From Paenibacillus_F chitinolyticus_A (lineage in GTDB: Bacteria > Bacillota > Bacilli > Paenibacillales > NBRC-103111): a stretch of 64,000 bases of DNA. The notes under the pieces are model-generated. The model worked only from the letters and a program-made list of their open reading frames with translations. It searched no databases and was not told the origin of the DNA. This document shows, one piece after another, positions 44,040 through 53,264 of this stretch; positions within the stretch are counted from its first letter, which is position 1; every line of letters begins with the position of its first letter. A program made the translations under genes and the position numbers. The stretch spans positions 2,666,001 to 2,730,000 of the forward strand of contig NZ_CP173427.1 in NCBI RefSeq assembly GCF_045038035.1, given 5' to 3'.

Positions 44040-47000
44040 ATGAATAGCTTCGGAATAAAATGCGAGAGACTGTTGGAGCTGCGGAACAATGAAACGTTTA
44101 CAGCGCATATTCCCCCTCTTTATCCGATCGATCCTAAACCAGCCGTTGAGTTCCTGGAACAATACAGCGGTACCGAAGAAGAATTGCCGGGTAGGCTGGC
44201 CCGGTACCTAGAGCAGCGCGAACCATCCCGGTTCGATCAAATTAAAAAAGTTTGCGGGGACCTTCCATGGATTATCAGGAGCTCCGGGGAAGAAGACTTA
44301 AACGAAACGACGAATGCCGGCGCTTATCTCAGTTTAGTTTGTGAGCACAGGGATAACTTTTACGAGGTGCTTGCGCAGGTCATGCTCAGCGGAAGCACGG
44401 AGCACGCCAGGAACCAGAATAGACGTTTCGTGAGCCGGGATTTGCACGATCATGAGCCTATTCCCGTATTTGTACAGCCGCTGGTCCAATCGGAGCACCC
44501 GGGGCATCCCATTCCTTATGACGCAACCCCTTATGTCAGGGGAGAGGATTTACAAACGATCATCGGTCTGCTTAAAAACCTCCACAGCACCATGCCGGAC
44601 TATGCGCTTGATTGCGAATGGGTAGGGGACTCGGACTTCGGAACGATTTCCATGACAAGCTTAACGGAACTTGCCGACGGAAAACTCACGGGGCAGATTG
44701 CTTTCGGATTCGATCTTTTCTCTACGCAGCATGTGAAAGCGAACAATAGTGTCCGGTATCTGCTGCCGGGCGGCGAGTTGAACTTGTGGCAGGGGCATAT
44801 TTTTCAGGAAGTGAACATGCAAAGTTTGTTTCTCGTGCAGACAAGACCGGCTAAGAACTACTGCTTGTTCCAGCACGTCTACGAGCTGTCGGCATCTTCC
44901 AAAAAAGAATTGGAAAAGGATGCCGCTCTTTGTCTGGATGCAAAGGAGTTCATCTCGCAGGGCGGCAAGCCGTTCTTCGGCAAGTTTATTAAGGCGGTGA
45001 CCTTGAACGAAGCCTGGAACGCCTATCTTCAGTACACCGGCAAAGACGTTAAGGAGGATATCGCCGCTATCCTGGTGGAATTCGGTACGAGAACGGAACA
45101 TGCCGGAATTATGTTTAACCAGGTCGGAATTCCGGTCATTCGTATCGAGATTGCGCTTATACCGGAAAGTATGACTTATATCGTACTTGATCCGTTTTCC
45201 CTGCAGTGCCGTTTGTACAGCCACAACAAAGAAGTCAAGGCATTGGAATACGAGACCAGGGAAATTATTCCCCTTCCGGACAACTGCATTCTTGTTCAGG
45301 ATCGTGAAGGGAAGCACCAGCAGCGGGAGGCCATGGCGGTATCGGCGGACGAGTACTTTAACGAGGTGTTAAACAAGCCCTTCTTCTCGGAAAAGACTAA
45401 AGAGCATTTGACGGCAAATAGCGCCTATCCGGCTTACAGCTTCATTTTTCATGGAAAAGATGATGCCCGCTCACCGAGTTACTACGCAAATGACGCCGAA
45501 CGGTTGACAGCTGAAACGGTTGACGATTTTTTAAAAAGCCGTGAGTGGCCGGAAGCATCGGTGAATTATTTCCTGGCCTTGTTTCATGCGAAAAACTTGC
45601 TCAAAGACGGGAACATCGCCGCTTATTTCGGGCGGCAGCCGGATGACCGGGGCCGGTCTAATGAAACGCTCGTGTACTGGAAGGTACTGCGCATCCATCA
45701 TCTGCTGGCCAAATGCAGCAGCCGGGACCGGGATACGCTGTTGGAGCGGGTCCGTGCGGAAATGAGCGTTAATTCGGCCGTCATCGAGCTGCGGCTGGAC
45801 GTGCTGTTTTTATTCGAGCAATATCTGGACGCCTTGTGCATTTATTCGAAGCGGGAGGAAGAGGCGCTGATCCAAAGCTTTATCGGCATACTTTCTTCCG
45901 TTAAGGATGAAGACCTGCCGGTCGTTCTGGATCTAGCCCGCAACGGGATTTTTAACGCGGGTCACCTGTGCCAATTTTTAAAGCATGCCATAGAGAACCG
46001 GCACTTGTTCGATCTTTACCGGAACTATTCTCTAGTCGGCAAAGAGTTTGCCATCATTCCGTACGATTTGAGCGTCGTCAGCAGATTTCCGTATTTTAAC
46101 GAGGTTTTCGTTGATTTGAACAACGAGATGAATAAATACGAGTCGCTCGGCGAGTTAAGCAGCTCTATTTTTCATACCGTAGTCGAAACCTACGATAAAT
46201 CGGCCAAAGAAATTCTTTTGAGCGTGATAGATGACGGCAGTCCGTCTTATTATCAAGCGTATCTCAGACTGTTAACCGAATGGCTCGGTTTAATCCGGCA
46301 GTTCGATAAGAACGAGAAAGTCATTCAAACTTTCCTTGACTGGATCGGGGTCCAAGAAGATCGGCAAGCGGAAATCGAAGATTACTTCCTGGAAGAAATT
46401 CATTGGAAAACAAGAATAGAAGAAGCCGAGGCGGGTACTGCCGAAGACTTGTCGTTAACTAATTTGCATCAGCTGCACAACGTGCTGCACCAGTGGTCGT
46501 TGCAGTTGGTTCCCGCGTCCAATGGCGCTCATATGCCTCTTTTCGTCAAAGAAATGGTGGCGTTCGCCCAATCTTTTTCCGAACAGGAAAACCGATTGCT
46601 GCGGATGCAAAAGGACTTTTTTGAAATCGAGCTGGCGATGTGTACGCACAAGGCAGGGTTTATGTTTTACAAGCATTCCGTGACTGTCGAATTTAGCGAG
46701 CCTCCTTCCGTACATGACGACGAAATCGCGAGACTATCGGCTTTTGCCTCTTTTATGAACAAGTGCAACGACTGGTTCGAGGCTTTTCGATTCCGCACTC
46801 ATTACGAGAAGGTAGCAGGAACCTGGACCTGTTATATGACCGTAAAATCCGTCGAAGACGGCGCACTTCAGCAAAGCGATTACAAAACGATTTTTCATAT
46901 CATCCGGTTTGTTTTAGACAGCTCGTACGATTTTTCGCATAATCCGCTTTCTGCGGTTGAGGATTTGTCCGCTCAATTGAATGAACCGGAATGGAAAGAT

Positions 47001-47717
47001 ATTTTCCGGAAGCTGGTAAACTATCGTGTCCATTTTGACGATGAAGGGCAGTTTATCAACTTGAAATTGTTCGCCATGTCCACTTTCTTTACGTACCTGT
47101 GTCTTTCGCCGTCCCTGCGAAGCCGCCTGCTCTCCTTGTACCGGGATGGATTCGATCGTATGGTCGGTGAGCTCGCCGTACTGGAAGACGGGATGGCACG
47201 CGCCGGTCACTACTCGGAATGGCTCGAGCATTATGAATCGGCAACCTATACCGCCTTATTCCTTGCGGCTATTTATCCTTTGGAGACAGTGGGCAAGCTG
47301 GAGTCGCTGCGTGACCGGCGGTTGACCTACGATATCGTGGCCAGAAACTTGCTCAAGCACAAAGATGCCGCCAATAAAGTTATCGAGACGCTGCCAACCT
47401 GGGATAAAGCGCTTCAATCCAGTGTGACGGACAAGCTGCTGCACTATTGTCCGGCTAAATTTTTCAAAACCGTTTCTTCTGTTAACGAAGTGGCCAAGGA
47501 GCTCTCCAAACGAAGCAAATCGTTTAAACGCGCCAAGCAGGTTTTACTCAACGCGTATGCGGATTCCTTGGAGCCAGACCTTTTGCAACAATTCATCGAC
47601 GACTTGCAGTATGTCCCTTATGCCGGGACCGAGGCGCAAAATCAACAACTGGATAAATGCCTGACGGATTCCGGGAAAAAGAGATATGACATTCAAAAAG
47701 AAATTTTGTATATCTGA
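44040..47717 (+). CDS. Large PEP-synthase/PPDK-like protein of unknown role in the btr cluster (probably BtrA)
   Basis: The 1225-residue protein starts at ATG after TTGAGGAGGCTTTGT. Residues 75-275 resemble the ATP-binding domain of PEP synthase and pyruvate phosphate dikinase (IIRSSGEEDLNET, IPVFVQPLVQSEHPG, SLFLVQTRPAK). Residues 315-370 resemble the phosphohistidine swivel domain, with His354 in GTRTEHAGIMFNQVGIPVI. No PEP/pyruvate TIM barrel follows. Instead, about 850 residues of mainly helical sequence have no recognised motif. The layout recalls antibiotic-phosphorylating dikinases such as rifampin phosphotransferase only loosely. Position just before btrB suggests it is BtrA. Function is unknown. 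Confidence 0.8.
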   Translation: MNSFGIKCERLLELRNNETFTAHIPPLYPIDPKPAVEFLEQYSGTEEELPGRLARYLEQREPSRFDQIKKVCGDLPWIIRSSGEEDLNETTNAGAYLSLVCEHRDNFYEVLAQVMLSGSTEHARNQNRRFVSRDLHDHEPIPVFVQPLVQSEHPGHPIPYDATPYVRGEDLQTIIGLLKNLHSTMPDYALDCEWVGDSDFGTISMTSLTELADGKLTGQIAFGFDLFSTQHVKANNSVRYLLPGGELNLWQGHIFQEVNMQSLFLVQTRPAKNYCLFQHVYELSASSKKELEKDAALCLDAKEFISQGGKPFFGKFIKAVTLNEAWNAYLQYTGKDVKEDIAAILVEFGTRTEHAGIMFNQVGIPVIRIEIALIPESMTYIVLDPFSLQCRLYSHNKEVKALEYETREIIPLPDNCILVQDREGKHQQREAMAVSADEYFNEVLNKPFFSEKTKEHLTANSAYPAYSFIFHGKDDARSPSYYANDAERLTAETVDDFLKSREWPEASVNYFLALFHAKNLLKDGNIAAYFGRQPDDRGRSNETLVYWKVLRIHHLLAKCSSRDRDTLLERVRAEMSVNSAVIELRLDVLFLFEQYLDALCIYSKREEEALIQSFIGILSSVKDEDLPVVLDLARNGIFNAGHLCQFLKHAIENRHLFDLYRNYSLVGKEFAIIPYDLSVVSRFPYFNEVFVDLNNEMNKYESLGELSSSIFHTVVETYDKSAKEILLSVIDDGSPSYYQAYLRLLTEWLGLIRQFDKNEKVIQTFLDWIGVQEDRQAEIEDYFLEEIHWKTRIEEAEAGTAEDLSLTNLHQLHNVLHQWSLQLVPASNGAHMPLFVKEMVAFAQSFSEQENRLLRMQKDFFEIELAMCTHKAGFMFYKHSVTVEFSEPPSVHDDEIARLSAFASFMNKCNDWFEAFRFRTHYEKVAGTWTCYMTVKSVEDGALQQSDYKTIFHIIRFVLDSSYDFSHNPLSAVEDLSAQLNEPEWKDIFRKLVNYRVHFDDEGQFINLKLFAMSTFFTYLCLSPSLRSRLLSLYRDGFDRMVGELAVLEDGMARAGHYSEWLEHYESATYTALFLAAIYPLETVGKLESLRDRRLTYDIVARNLLKHKDAANKVIETLPTWDKALQSSVTDKLLHYCPAKFFKTVSSVNEVAKELSKRSKSFKRAKQVLLNAYADSLEPDLLQQFIDDLQYVPYAGTEAQNQQLDKCLTDSGKKRYDIQKEILYI

Positions 47718-47758
47718 TCCGCCATATCGCACGTTACGACTAAGGAGTGAACGATGAA

Positions 47759-49057
47759 ATGAAACAAGAAACGGTTAAAAGTTCGGAACAGCTGCTATCC
47801 GTACTCGGTACTTATATCGATTCGCCGGTCGATCCCTTCCGCAAGGAAAGAGTGATGTTTTCAAGGGGAAGCGGGGCTTATTTGTTCGATTACGACGGCG
47901 GCAATTATATCGACCTGATGAGCGGGAAAGGGTCTATTATACTGGGGCACAACGATCCGAACGTCAATGCCGCCTTGCGGAATTTTCTGGAGCAGGACCG
48001 GGAGGTTGTAACGGGTCCTTCCAAACCGATCATTGATCTGGCCGAACGGATCAAGAAAGACAGCGCTTTGCCGGATGCGAAGGTTTCGTTCTATACGACC
48101 GGAACCGCCGCCTGCAGAGCGGCCGTGTATGCCGCACGCGATTACAGCGGCAAGAAAATCGTCCTCAGCTCGGGATACCACGGCTGGGATCCCATGTGGA
48201 GGCAGCAGGGTCCCCTGCTGGAACCGAATGAGGACGGGGTGATCGAGTTTTATTTCATCCCCGAGCTCCTGGAACGCGCCTTAACGGCGCATAAGGATCA
48301 AGTCGCCTTGGTCATATTTTCGCCGGACTATACGTATTTATCGGCTTCGACGATGGAGAGAATCCTTGGCATATGCCGGGCGCATGGAGTCCTGGTTTGC
48401 TGCGACGATGTGAAGCAAGGCTACCGGCACCGTCAAGGGTCCTCCCTTGAGCTTGTGACGACTGAGAAGGCCGACATGTACGTCTTCTCCAAAGGGTTGT
48501 CGAACGGGCACCGGATTTCATGCGTGGTGAGTTCGGAAGAAATTATGGCAGAGACCAAAGAACACACGTACACGGCCTACTACCAGATGCTGCCGATTCT
48601 GTCGTCCCTGGAAACGCTGAAAAAAATGGAATCCGGTAAAGGCTACGATTTGATACGTTCTTACGGTCAAACCTTGACGGGGAATTTGAAAGAGCTGTTC
48701 GTTCAATCCTCTTTGCCCATCGAAGTGAACGGCAGCTCCATTTTTCAGCTGGTATTCGGAGACGAAGAGCTGGAGGAGGCGTTTTACCGGGAAGCCTTTA
48801 TTCAGGGACTCATTCTATTCGAGGGGGATAATCAGTCGCTTTCCCTGTGCATGGACAAAGACGTTCAAGTGGACCTGATTCGCAGGTTTGCGAACGTAAC
48901 CGATGTCTTATCGGAGCAATTTAAACACCTGAGAGGAAAAGAGGTTACGACCGAGCAAACGTTCAGAACCGCCTGGAACATGATTGACGGGGCATCGGAT
49001 TTGCTTCCCTATGAGAAACAGCTCAAACTTCTCGATAATTTGATCGGTGGAGGTTAA
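47759..49057 (+). CDS. btrB: 6'-dehydroparomamine aminotransferase
   Basis: The 432-residue class III aminotransferase (glutamate-1-semialdehyde-like) has YTTGTAACRAAVYAARDYSG, the aspartate region CCDDVKQGYR and the PLP lysine in YVFSKGLSNGHRIS. With BtrQ it turns the 6'-hydroxyl of paromamine into the amine of neamine. The frame also opens with a GTG at 47747, but AAGGAG at 47742-47747 spaces better to the ATG at 47759. Confidence 0.92.
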   Translation: MKQETVKSSEQLLSVLGTYIDSPVDPFRKERVMFSRGSGAYLFDYDGGNYIDLMSGKGSIILGHNDPNVNAALRNFLEQDREVVTGPSKPIIDLAERIKKDSALPDAKVSFYTTGTAACRAAVYAARDYSGKKIVLSSGYHGWDPMWRQQGPLLEPNEDGVIEFYFIPELLERALTAHKDQVALVIFSPDYTYLSASTMERILGICRAHGVLVCCDDVKQGYRHRQGSSLELVTTEKADMYVFSKGLSNGHRISCVVSSEEIMAETKEHTYTAYYQMLPILSSLETLKKMESGKGYDLIRSYGQTLTGNLKELFVQSSLPIEVNGSSIFQLVFGDEELEEAFYREAFIQGLILFEGDNQSLSLCMDKDVQVDLIRRFANVTDVLSEQFKHLRGKEVTTEQTFRTAWNMIDGASDLLPYEKQLKLLDNLIGGG

Positions 49058-49059
49058 AC

Positions 49060-50166
49060 ATGACGACTAAACAAATTTGTTTTGCGGACCGGTGTTTTAA
49101 CTTTGCATTCGGCGAACATGTTTTGGAATCGGTTGAATCCTATATTCCCCGGGATGAATTCGATCAATATATCGTGATTTCGGACTCGGGGGTACCGGAC
49201 TCGATTGTTCATTATGCGGCCGAGTACTTCGGCAAACTCGCCCCTGTACATATTCTTCGCTTCCAGGGCGGTGAAGAATACAAAACACTTTCAACCGTGA
49301 CAAATTTGCAAGAGCGGGCAATTGCTCTGGGAGCCAACCGCAGAACCGCTATCGTAGCGGTTGGCGGAGGGTTAACCGGGAACGTGGCCGGAGTGGCGGC
49401 CGGCATGATGTTTCGCGGGATTGCGCTTATCCACGTTCCGACCACGTTTTTGGCGGCCTCCGATTCGGTTCTTTCGATCAAGCAGGCTGTTAATTTAACG
49501 AGCGGAAAGAACCTGGTCGGCTTTTATTACCCGCCCCGCTTCGTGTTCGCCGATACCCGAATCTTGTCGGAGTCGCCGCCCCGTCAGGTGAAAGCGGGAA
49601 TGTGCGAGCTGGTAAAAAATATGCTGATTCTGGAAAACGACAACAAGGAATTTACAGAGGATGATTTAAATTCAGCCAATGTGTATTCTCCGAAGCAGCT
49701 GGAGACGTTTATCAACTTCTGCATATCGGCCAAAATGTCGGTATTAAGCGAAGATATTTACGAGAAAAAGAAGGGCCTGATCTTTGAGTACGGCCATACG
49801 ATCGGTCATGCGATCGAGCTTGCCGAGCAGGGAGGGATCACGCACGGAGAAGCCATTGCAGTGGGCATGATTTACGCCGCTAAAATAGCGAACCGGATGA
49901 ACCTGATGCCCGAACATGACGTGTCCGCCCATTACTGGCTTTTAAATAAAATCGGGGCCTTGCAGGATATTCCGCTCAAATCGGACCCGGATTCGATCTT
50001 CCATTATTTAATCCACGATAACAAGAGGGGCTACATTAAGCTGGATGAGGATAATTTGGGCATGATTTTACTTAGCGGAGTCGGTAAACCGGCGATGTAT
50101 AACCAAACGCTGCTTACACCGGTCAGAAAAACGCTCATAAAAGAAGTGATCCGGGAAGGGCTGTAA
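49060..50166 (+). CDS. btrC: 2-deoxy-scyllo-inosose synthase
   Basis: The 368-residue protein belongs to the 3-dehydroquinate synthase fold, with the NAD loop AVGGGLTGNVAGVAAG and the metal histidines GHTIGHAIE and GGITHGEAIAVGM. It converts glucose-6-phosphate into the first carbocycle, committing carbon to 2-deoxystreptamine. Length and N-terminus (MTTKQICFADRCFNFAFGE) match my memory of BtrC from the butirosin producer. It starts after GGTGGAGG, three bases beyond the btrB stop. The accessory subunit BtrC2 is encoded elsewhere. Confidence 0.97.
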   Translation: MTTKQICFADRCFNFAFGEHVLESVESYIPRDEFDQYIVISDSGVPDSIVHYAAEYFGKLAPVHILRFQGGEEYKTLSTVTNLQERAIALGANRRTAIVAVGGGLTGNVAGVAAGMMFRGIALIHVPTTFLAASDSVLSIKQAVNLTSGKNLVGFYYPPRFVFADTRILSESPPRQVKAGMCELVKNMLILENDNKEFTEDDLNSANVYSPKQLETFINFCISAKMSVLSEDIYEKKKGLIFEYGHTIGHAIELAEQGGITHGEAIAVGMIYAAKIANRMNLMPEHDVSAHYWLLNKIGALQDIPLKSDPDSIFHYLIHDNKRGYIKLDEDNLGMILLSGVGKPAMYNQTLLTPVRKTLIKEVIREGL

Positions 50167-50168
50167 GG

Positions 50169-50996
50169 ATGAACCAGGATAAGCGTGCTTTTATGTTCAT
50201 CTCGCCTCACTTCGATGATGTCATTTTGTCGTGCGCCTCGACTTTATTGGAACTGATGAATCAGGGGCACACCTGCAAGGTGCTGACCGTATTCGGGGGC
50301 TGCCCGTCGGTTCGCTTTCAGCCCGGCGAGATTGCCAGACAGTACGCAGCCGAGGATTTGGGATTGTTCGAGGATGAAATAGAGGGCGATCACTTGTCCA
50401 TACTCGTGGCGCGCCGACTCCAGGAGGATCAGCAGGCATTCCGGCATCTTCCCGGTGTACAGGTCGAAGTACTTTCCTTTCCGGATGCCATCTACAGGGA
50501 AAATAAGGGGCAGCCTTATTACCGGACGGAGGAAGACTTATTCGGCATTCCGGACAAACAGGACGAAGATATTTTCCTGCCTAAAATCGAAACCTATTTG
50601 CAGTCCTGCGATCTTGCCCGGAAATACACCTGGGTATTTCCCGCCATCTCCAAACATGTCGATCACCGGCTGCTGACCAAAGCCGGTTTGAGGCTGATGT
50701 CGCAAGGGTATCCGGTGCTTTTCTATTCCGAATTTCCGTACTGGCAGCAGCACAATGAGTTTTTACAGGACGGATGGCGTCAGTTGGAATTGAGAAACAG
50801 CGTCTACACGCCGGTAAAAAGAGCCGCTGTATTGGAATACAAAACGCAGCTGCTCGGATTGTTCGGCGAGGAGGCGGAAACGAAAATCAATAACGGCGGA
50901 GTCCTTAGCGAAGCCGAGCTATTTTGGATACAAGAAACGGATACTCAAGCTTGGCGGGTATTCCGGTCTTTAAGTCCCGAACCGCTTCAAACCTGA
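50169..50996 (+). CDS. btrD: PIG-L/LmbE-type 2'-N-acetylparomamine deacetylase
   Basis: The 275-residue zinc hydrolase has the family motif ISPHFDDVILSCA and a later metal histidine in ISKHVDHRLL. It removes the acetyl group left by BtrM, producing paromamine. Early literature named BtrD a nucleotidyltransferase, but the sequence is clearly the LmbE fold. It begins three bases after btrC, so coupled translation is likely. Confidence 0.93.
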   Translation: MNQDKRAFMFISPHFDDVILSCASTLLELMNQGHTCKVLTVFGGCPSVRFQPGEIARQYAAEDLGLFEDEIEGDHLSILVARRLQEDQQAFRHLPGVQVEVLSFPDAIYRENKGQPYYRTEEDLFGIPDKQDEDIFLPKIETYLQSCDLARKYTWVFPAISKHVDHRLLTKAGLRLMSQGYPVLFYSEFPYWQQHNEFLQDGWRQLELRNSVYTPVKRAAVLEYKTQLLGLFGEEAETKINNGGVLSEAELFWIQETDTQAWRVFRSLSPEPLQT

Positions 50997-51019
50997 CACA
51001 AAGAAAAGGAGTGCTTTCC

Positions 51020-52069
51020 ATGGAAATTTTAACGTACACGGGTCCAAGCCGATTAATCGTGGAAACGGCGGAAGAATTGCCGTTAAAGAGCGGCGAATGC
51101 CGGATACAGTCCCTCTATTCGGGGATCAGTCACGGAACGGAAATGGGGGCTTACAGAGGTATCGCTCCCTATTTCACAAGAGATATGGATTCCGAAACCC
51201 GGTTGTTCGAGGATCTGGCCGAAGAACACAAAGTTAAATATCCGATCCGGAGCTGCGAGGACGATGCCTGGTTTATCGGGTATTCGAACGTAGGGAAAAT
51301 TATTGAAGTTGGATCGGATGTCGAAGGATTTTCGGTCGGAGATATCGTGTTTTCCCACGGCAGGCATCAAACGATCGTGTGCAAGCATCACAAAAAGATC
51401 TTTAAACTTCCCCCAAAGCTGGAGCCTGAGCTCGGCATTTTCTACACAAACCTGATGACGGCTTATAACGCTGTATTGGATACGAGAATTAAAATCGGGG
51501 ACGTTGTCGTCGTATCTGGACTCGGCGTAGTCGGGCAGTTAATCGCTCAATTAGCCAAACTGTCCGGCGCCACAGTCGTCGGAGTCGATCCGCTTGAGAA
51601 CAGACTGAACATCGCCAGGGAAGTTGAAATCGACTATGTGTTTAATCCGAATCGGACGGATGTCGCCAAGGAAATCAGAGAGATTACGAATAACCGGGGG
51701 GCCGATGCCGTCTTCGAAGTATCCGGTCATTCAACGGCTTTGAATCAAGCGATTCGCATAGCGGCGCCGGACACGGTAATTACAGCGGTAGGCTGGTATC
51801 AGGGCGGGCAATCGGTGCTGAATCTTTCCGAAGAATTTCACCAGAACCGGATTACGATCCGCGCTTCGCAAACCCTTGGGATCGATCCTTCCATCAGCCA
51901 TATGTATGACGATGCGAGAAGAAGGAATATCGGGAAAGATCTGCTGCTCAAGCTTAAGCTCCGCAACCTGATCAGCCACCGGATTCCGTTCGGCGATGCG
52001 CCGAAAGCCTACGAAATGATCGATAAACACCCGCATGAAGTTCTGCAGGTCGTTCTGACCTACTCTTAA
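51020..52069 (+). CDS. btrE: Zinc-type alcohol dehydrogenase family protein
   Basis: The 349-residue medium-chain dehydrogenase starts at the ATG after AAAAGGAGTGC; an in-frame start at 50924 lies inside btrD. The NAD motif is VVVSGLGVVGQLIAQLAKLSG. It is related to the inosamine dehydrogenases (NeoA/KanE type) of actinomycete clusters, which do the step done here by BtrN. The usual first zinc-ligand GHE pattern is not obvious (SGISHGTEMG instead). Its role in butirosin is unassigned. Confidence 0.85.
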   Translation: MEILTYTGPSRLIVETAEELPLKSGECRIQSLYSGISHGTEMGAYRGIAPYFTRDMDSETRLFEDLAEEHKVKYPIRSCEDDAWFIGYSNVGKIIEVGSDVEGFSVGDIVFSHGRHQTIVCKHHKKIFKLPPKLEPELGIFYTNLMTAYNAVLDTRIKIGDVVVVSGLGVVGQLIAQLAKLSGATVVGVDPLENRLNIAREVEIDYVFNPNRTDVAKEIREITNNRGADAVFEVSGHSTALNQAIRIAAPDTVITAVGWYQGGQSVLNLSEEFHQNRITIRASQTLGIDPSISHMYDDARRRNIGKDLLLKLKLRNLISHRIPFGDAPKAYEMIDKHPHEVLQVVLTYS

Positions 52070-52080
52070 GGGGGAAGCCC

Positions 52081-52779
52081 ATGATCGTTTTCATAACCGG
52101 CGCGAACCGCGGGCTGGGACTGAGTCTTTGCGAGGTTTTTTTGGAACGGGGACATCAAGTTCTTGCCGGAGTGAGGAACATGAACAGAGCCGGGCAGCTG
52201 CTCCCGTTAAAAACCAAATACAAGGAAGAGCTGAGCATCATTCCCGTGGATGTAAGCAGCCAGGATTCAATCCGGCAGGCTTATTCCCTGATTACCGCCG
52301 TGACGCCAAAGCTTGACGCGATTATCAATAATGCGGCCCGTGAAGGCATCCGATGCAAAAAGATCCAGGAAGTGGACATCGCGGATTTCGAAGAAACGTG
52401 GAAAACGAACGTTTTGGGTCCGATGGCCATTATCAAATCCCTCAAGCCTATGATGGAAAGCAGCTCGGTCAAAAGCATTCTTAATATCAGCTCCGAGGCC
52501 GGAAGTATTTCCGAACTTCCTTTGAAAACGTACGGCTACTGTATCTCCAAAGCGGCTCTGAATATGTTTACCCGTATGCTGGAGAGGGAACTGAAACCGG
52601 AGAACTTTAAGGTGGTTGCGGTTCACCCCGGCTGGATGAAAACCGAAATGGGGGGAGAGGACGCCCCTTACGAACCCGGTGAAATCGCCCGGCATTTGTA
52701 CGAACGCCTCACGGAATCGCCCGGGAAAAAGGCTGATTTCAACATCGTCGATCATCTAGGAAACCGCATGCCCCCGTAA
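52081..52779 (+). CDS. btrF: Short-chain dehydrogenase/reductase
   Basis: The 232-residue classical SDR has the NAD motif TGANRGLGLSLCEV, NNAA, the active-site serine in LNISSEAGS and the YxxxK pair YGYCISKAAL. The start follows TAAGGGGGAAGCCC. It sits between btrE and btrG in a tight run. No step of the established pathway requires it, so it is unassigned; a reductase role on a keto intermediate is possible. Confidence 0.87.
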   Translation: MIVFITGANRGLGLSLCEVFLERGHQVLAGVRNMNRAGQLLPLKTKYKEELSIIPVDVSSQDSIRQAYSLITAVTPKLDAIINNAAREGIRCKKIQEVDIADFEETWKTNVLGPMAIIKSLKPMMESSSVKSILNISSEAGSISELPLKTYGYCISKAALNMFTRMLERELKPENFKVVAVHPGWMKTEMGGEDAPYEPGEIARHLYERLTESPGKKADFNIVDHLGNRMPP

Positions 52780-52844
52780 GGGAGTTTAAGGCGATGATTA
52801 GCTGGACGAAAGCTTTTACCAAGCCGTTAAAGGGGAGAATTTTC

Positions 52845-53264
52845 ATGCCCAACTTATTTGTCTACGGGACTCTGCGTGAGGGAGAAAACAACCACAAGTA
52901 TATGAAAGAAGCCACCCTGCTTTCGCGAAAGGCCAGCATAGCCGGTTCCTTGGTAGATACCGGCAACGGTTACCCCGGCTTACTGCTGGAAAATCAGCTG
53001 GTGGCGGGCGAGTGGTATGAAGTCTCGGAAGAAACGCTGAAACGGATAGATGAGCTGGAAGAGTATTTCGGTCCCGGGGATACAAGAAACCTATTTGACA
53101 GAATCGAATGCCAAGTAAACGAGAGCGGCGGAACACATCTGGGTTGGACGTACGTGTACAACCGGGACGATTACCTGGAAACAAGGTTTTCCGACTGGAA
53201 ACAATACCGGCTGCAGCATGCTTCCGGAATAGAGGAGAAGCAAGATGTGCCTCACTCGTTATGA
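52845..53264 (+). CDS. btrG: Gamma-L-glutamyl-butirosin cyclotransferase
   Basis: The 139-residue protein has the cyclotransferase signature FVYGTLREGENN at the N-terminus and the acidic catalytic segment RIDELEEYFGPGD. It removes the protecting glutamate from gamma-glutamyl-butirosin as pyroglutamate, the last side-chain step. The ATG at 52845 follows AAAGGGGAGAATTTTC; an upstream in-frame ATG at 52794 has only a weak site. It overlaps btrH by 20 bases. Confidence 0.94.
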   Translation: MPNLFVYGTLREGENNHKYMKEATLLSRKASIAGSLVDTGNGYPGLLLENQLVAGEWYEVSEETLKRIDELEEYFGPGDTRNLFDRIECQVNESGGTHLGWTYVYNRDDYLETRFSDWKQYRLQHASGIEEKQDVPHSL

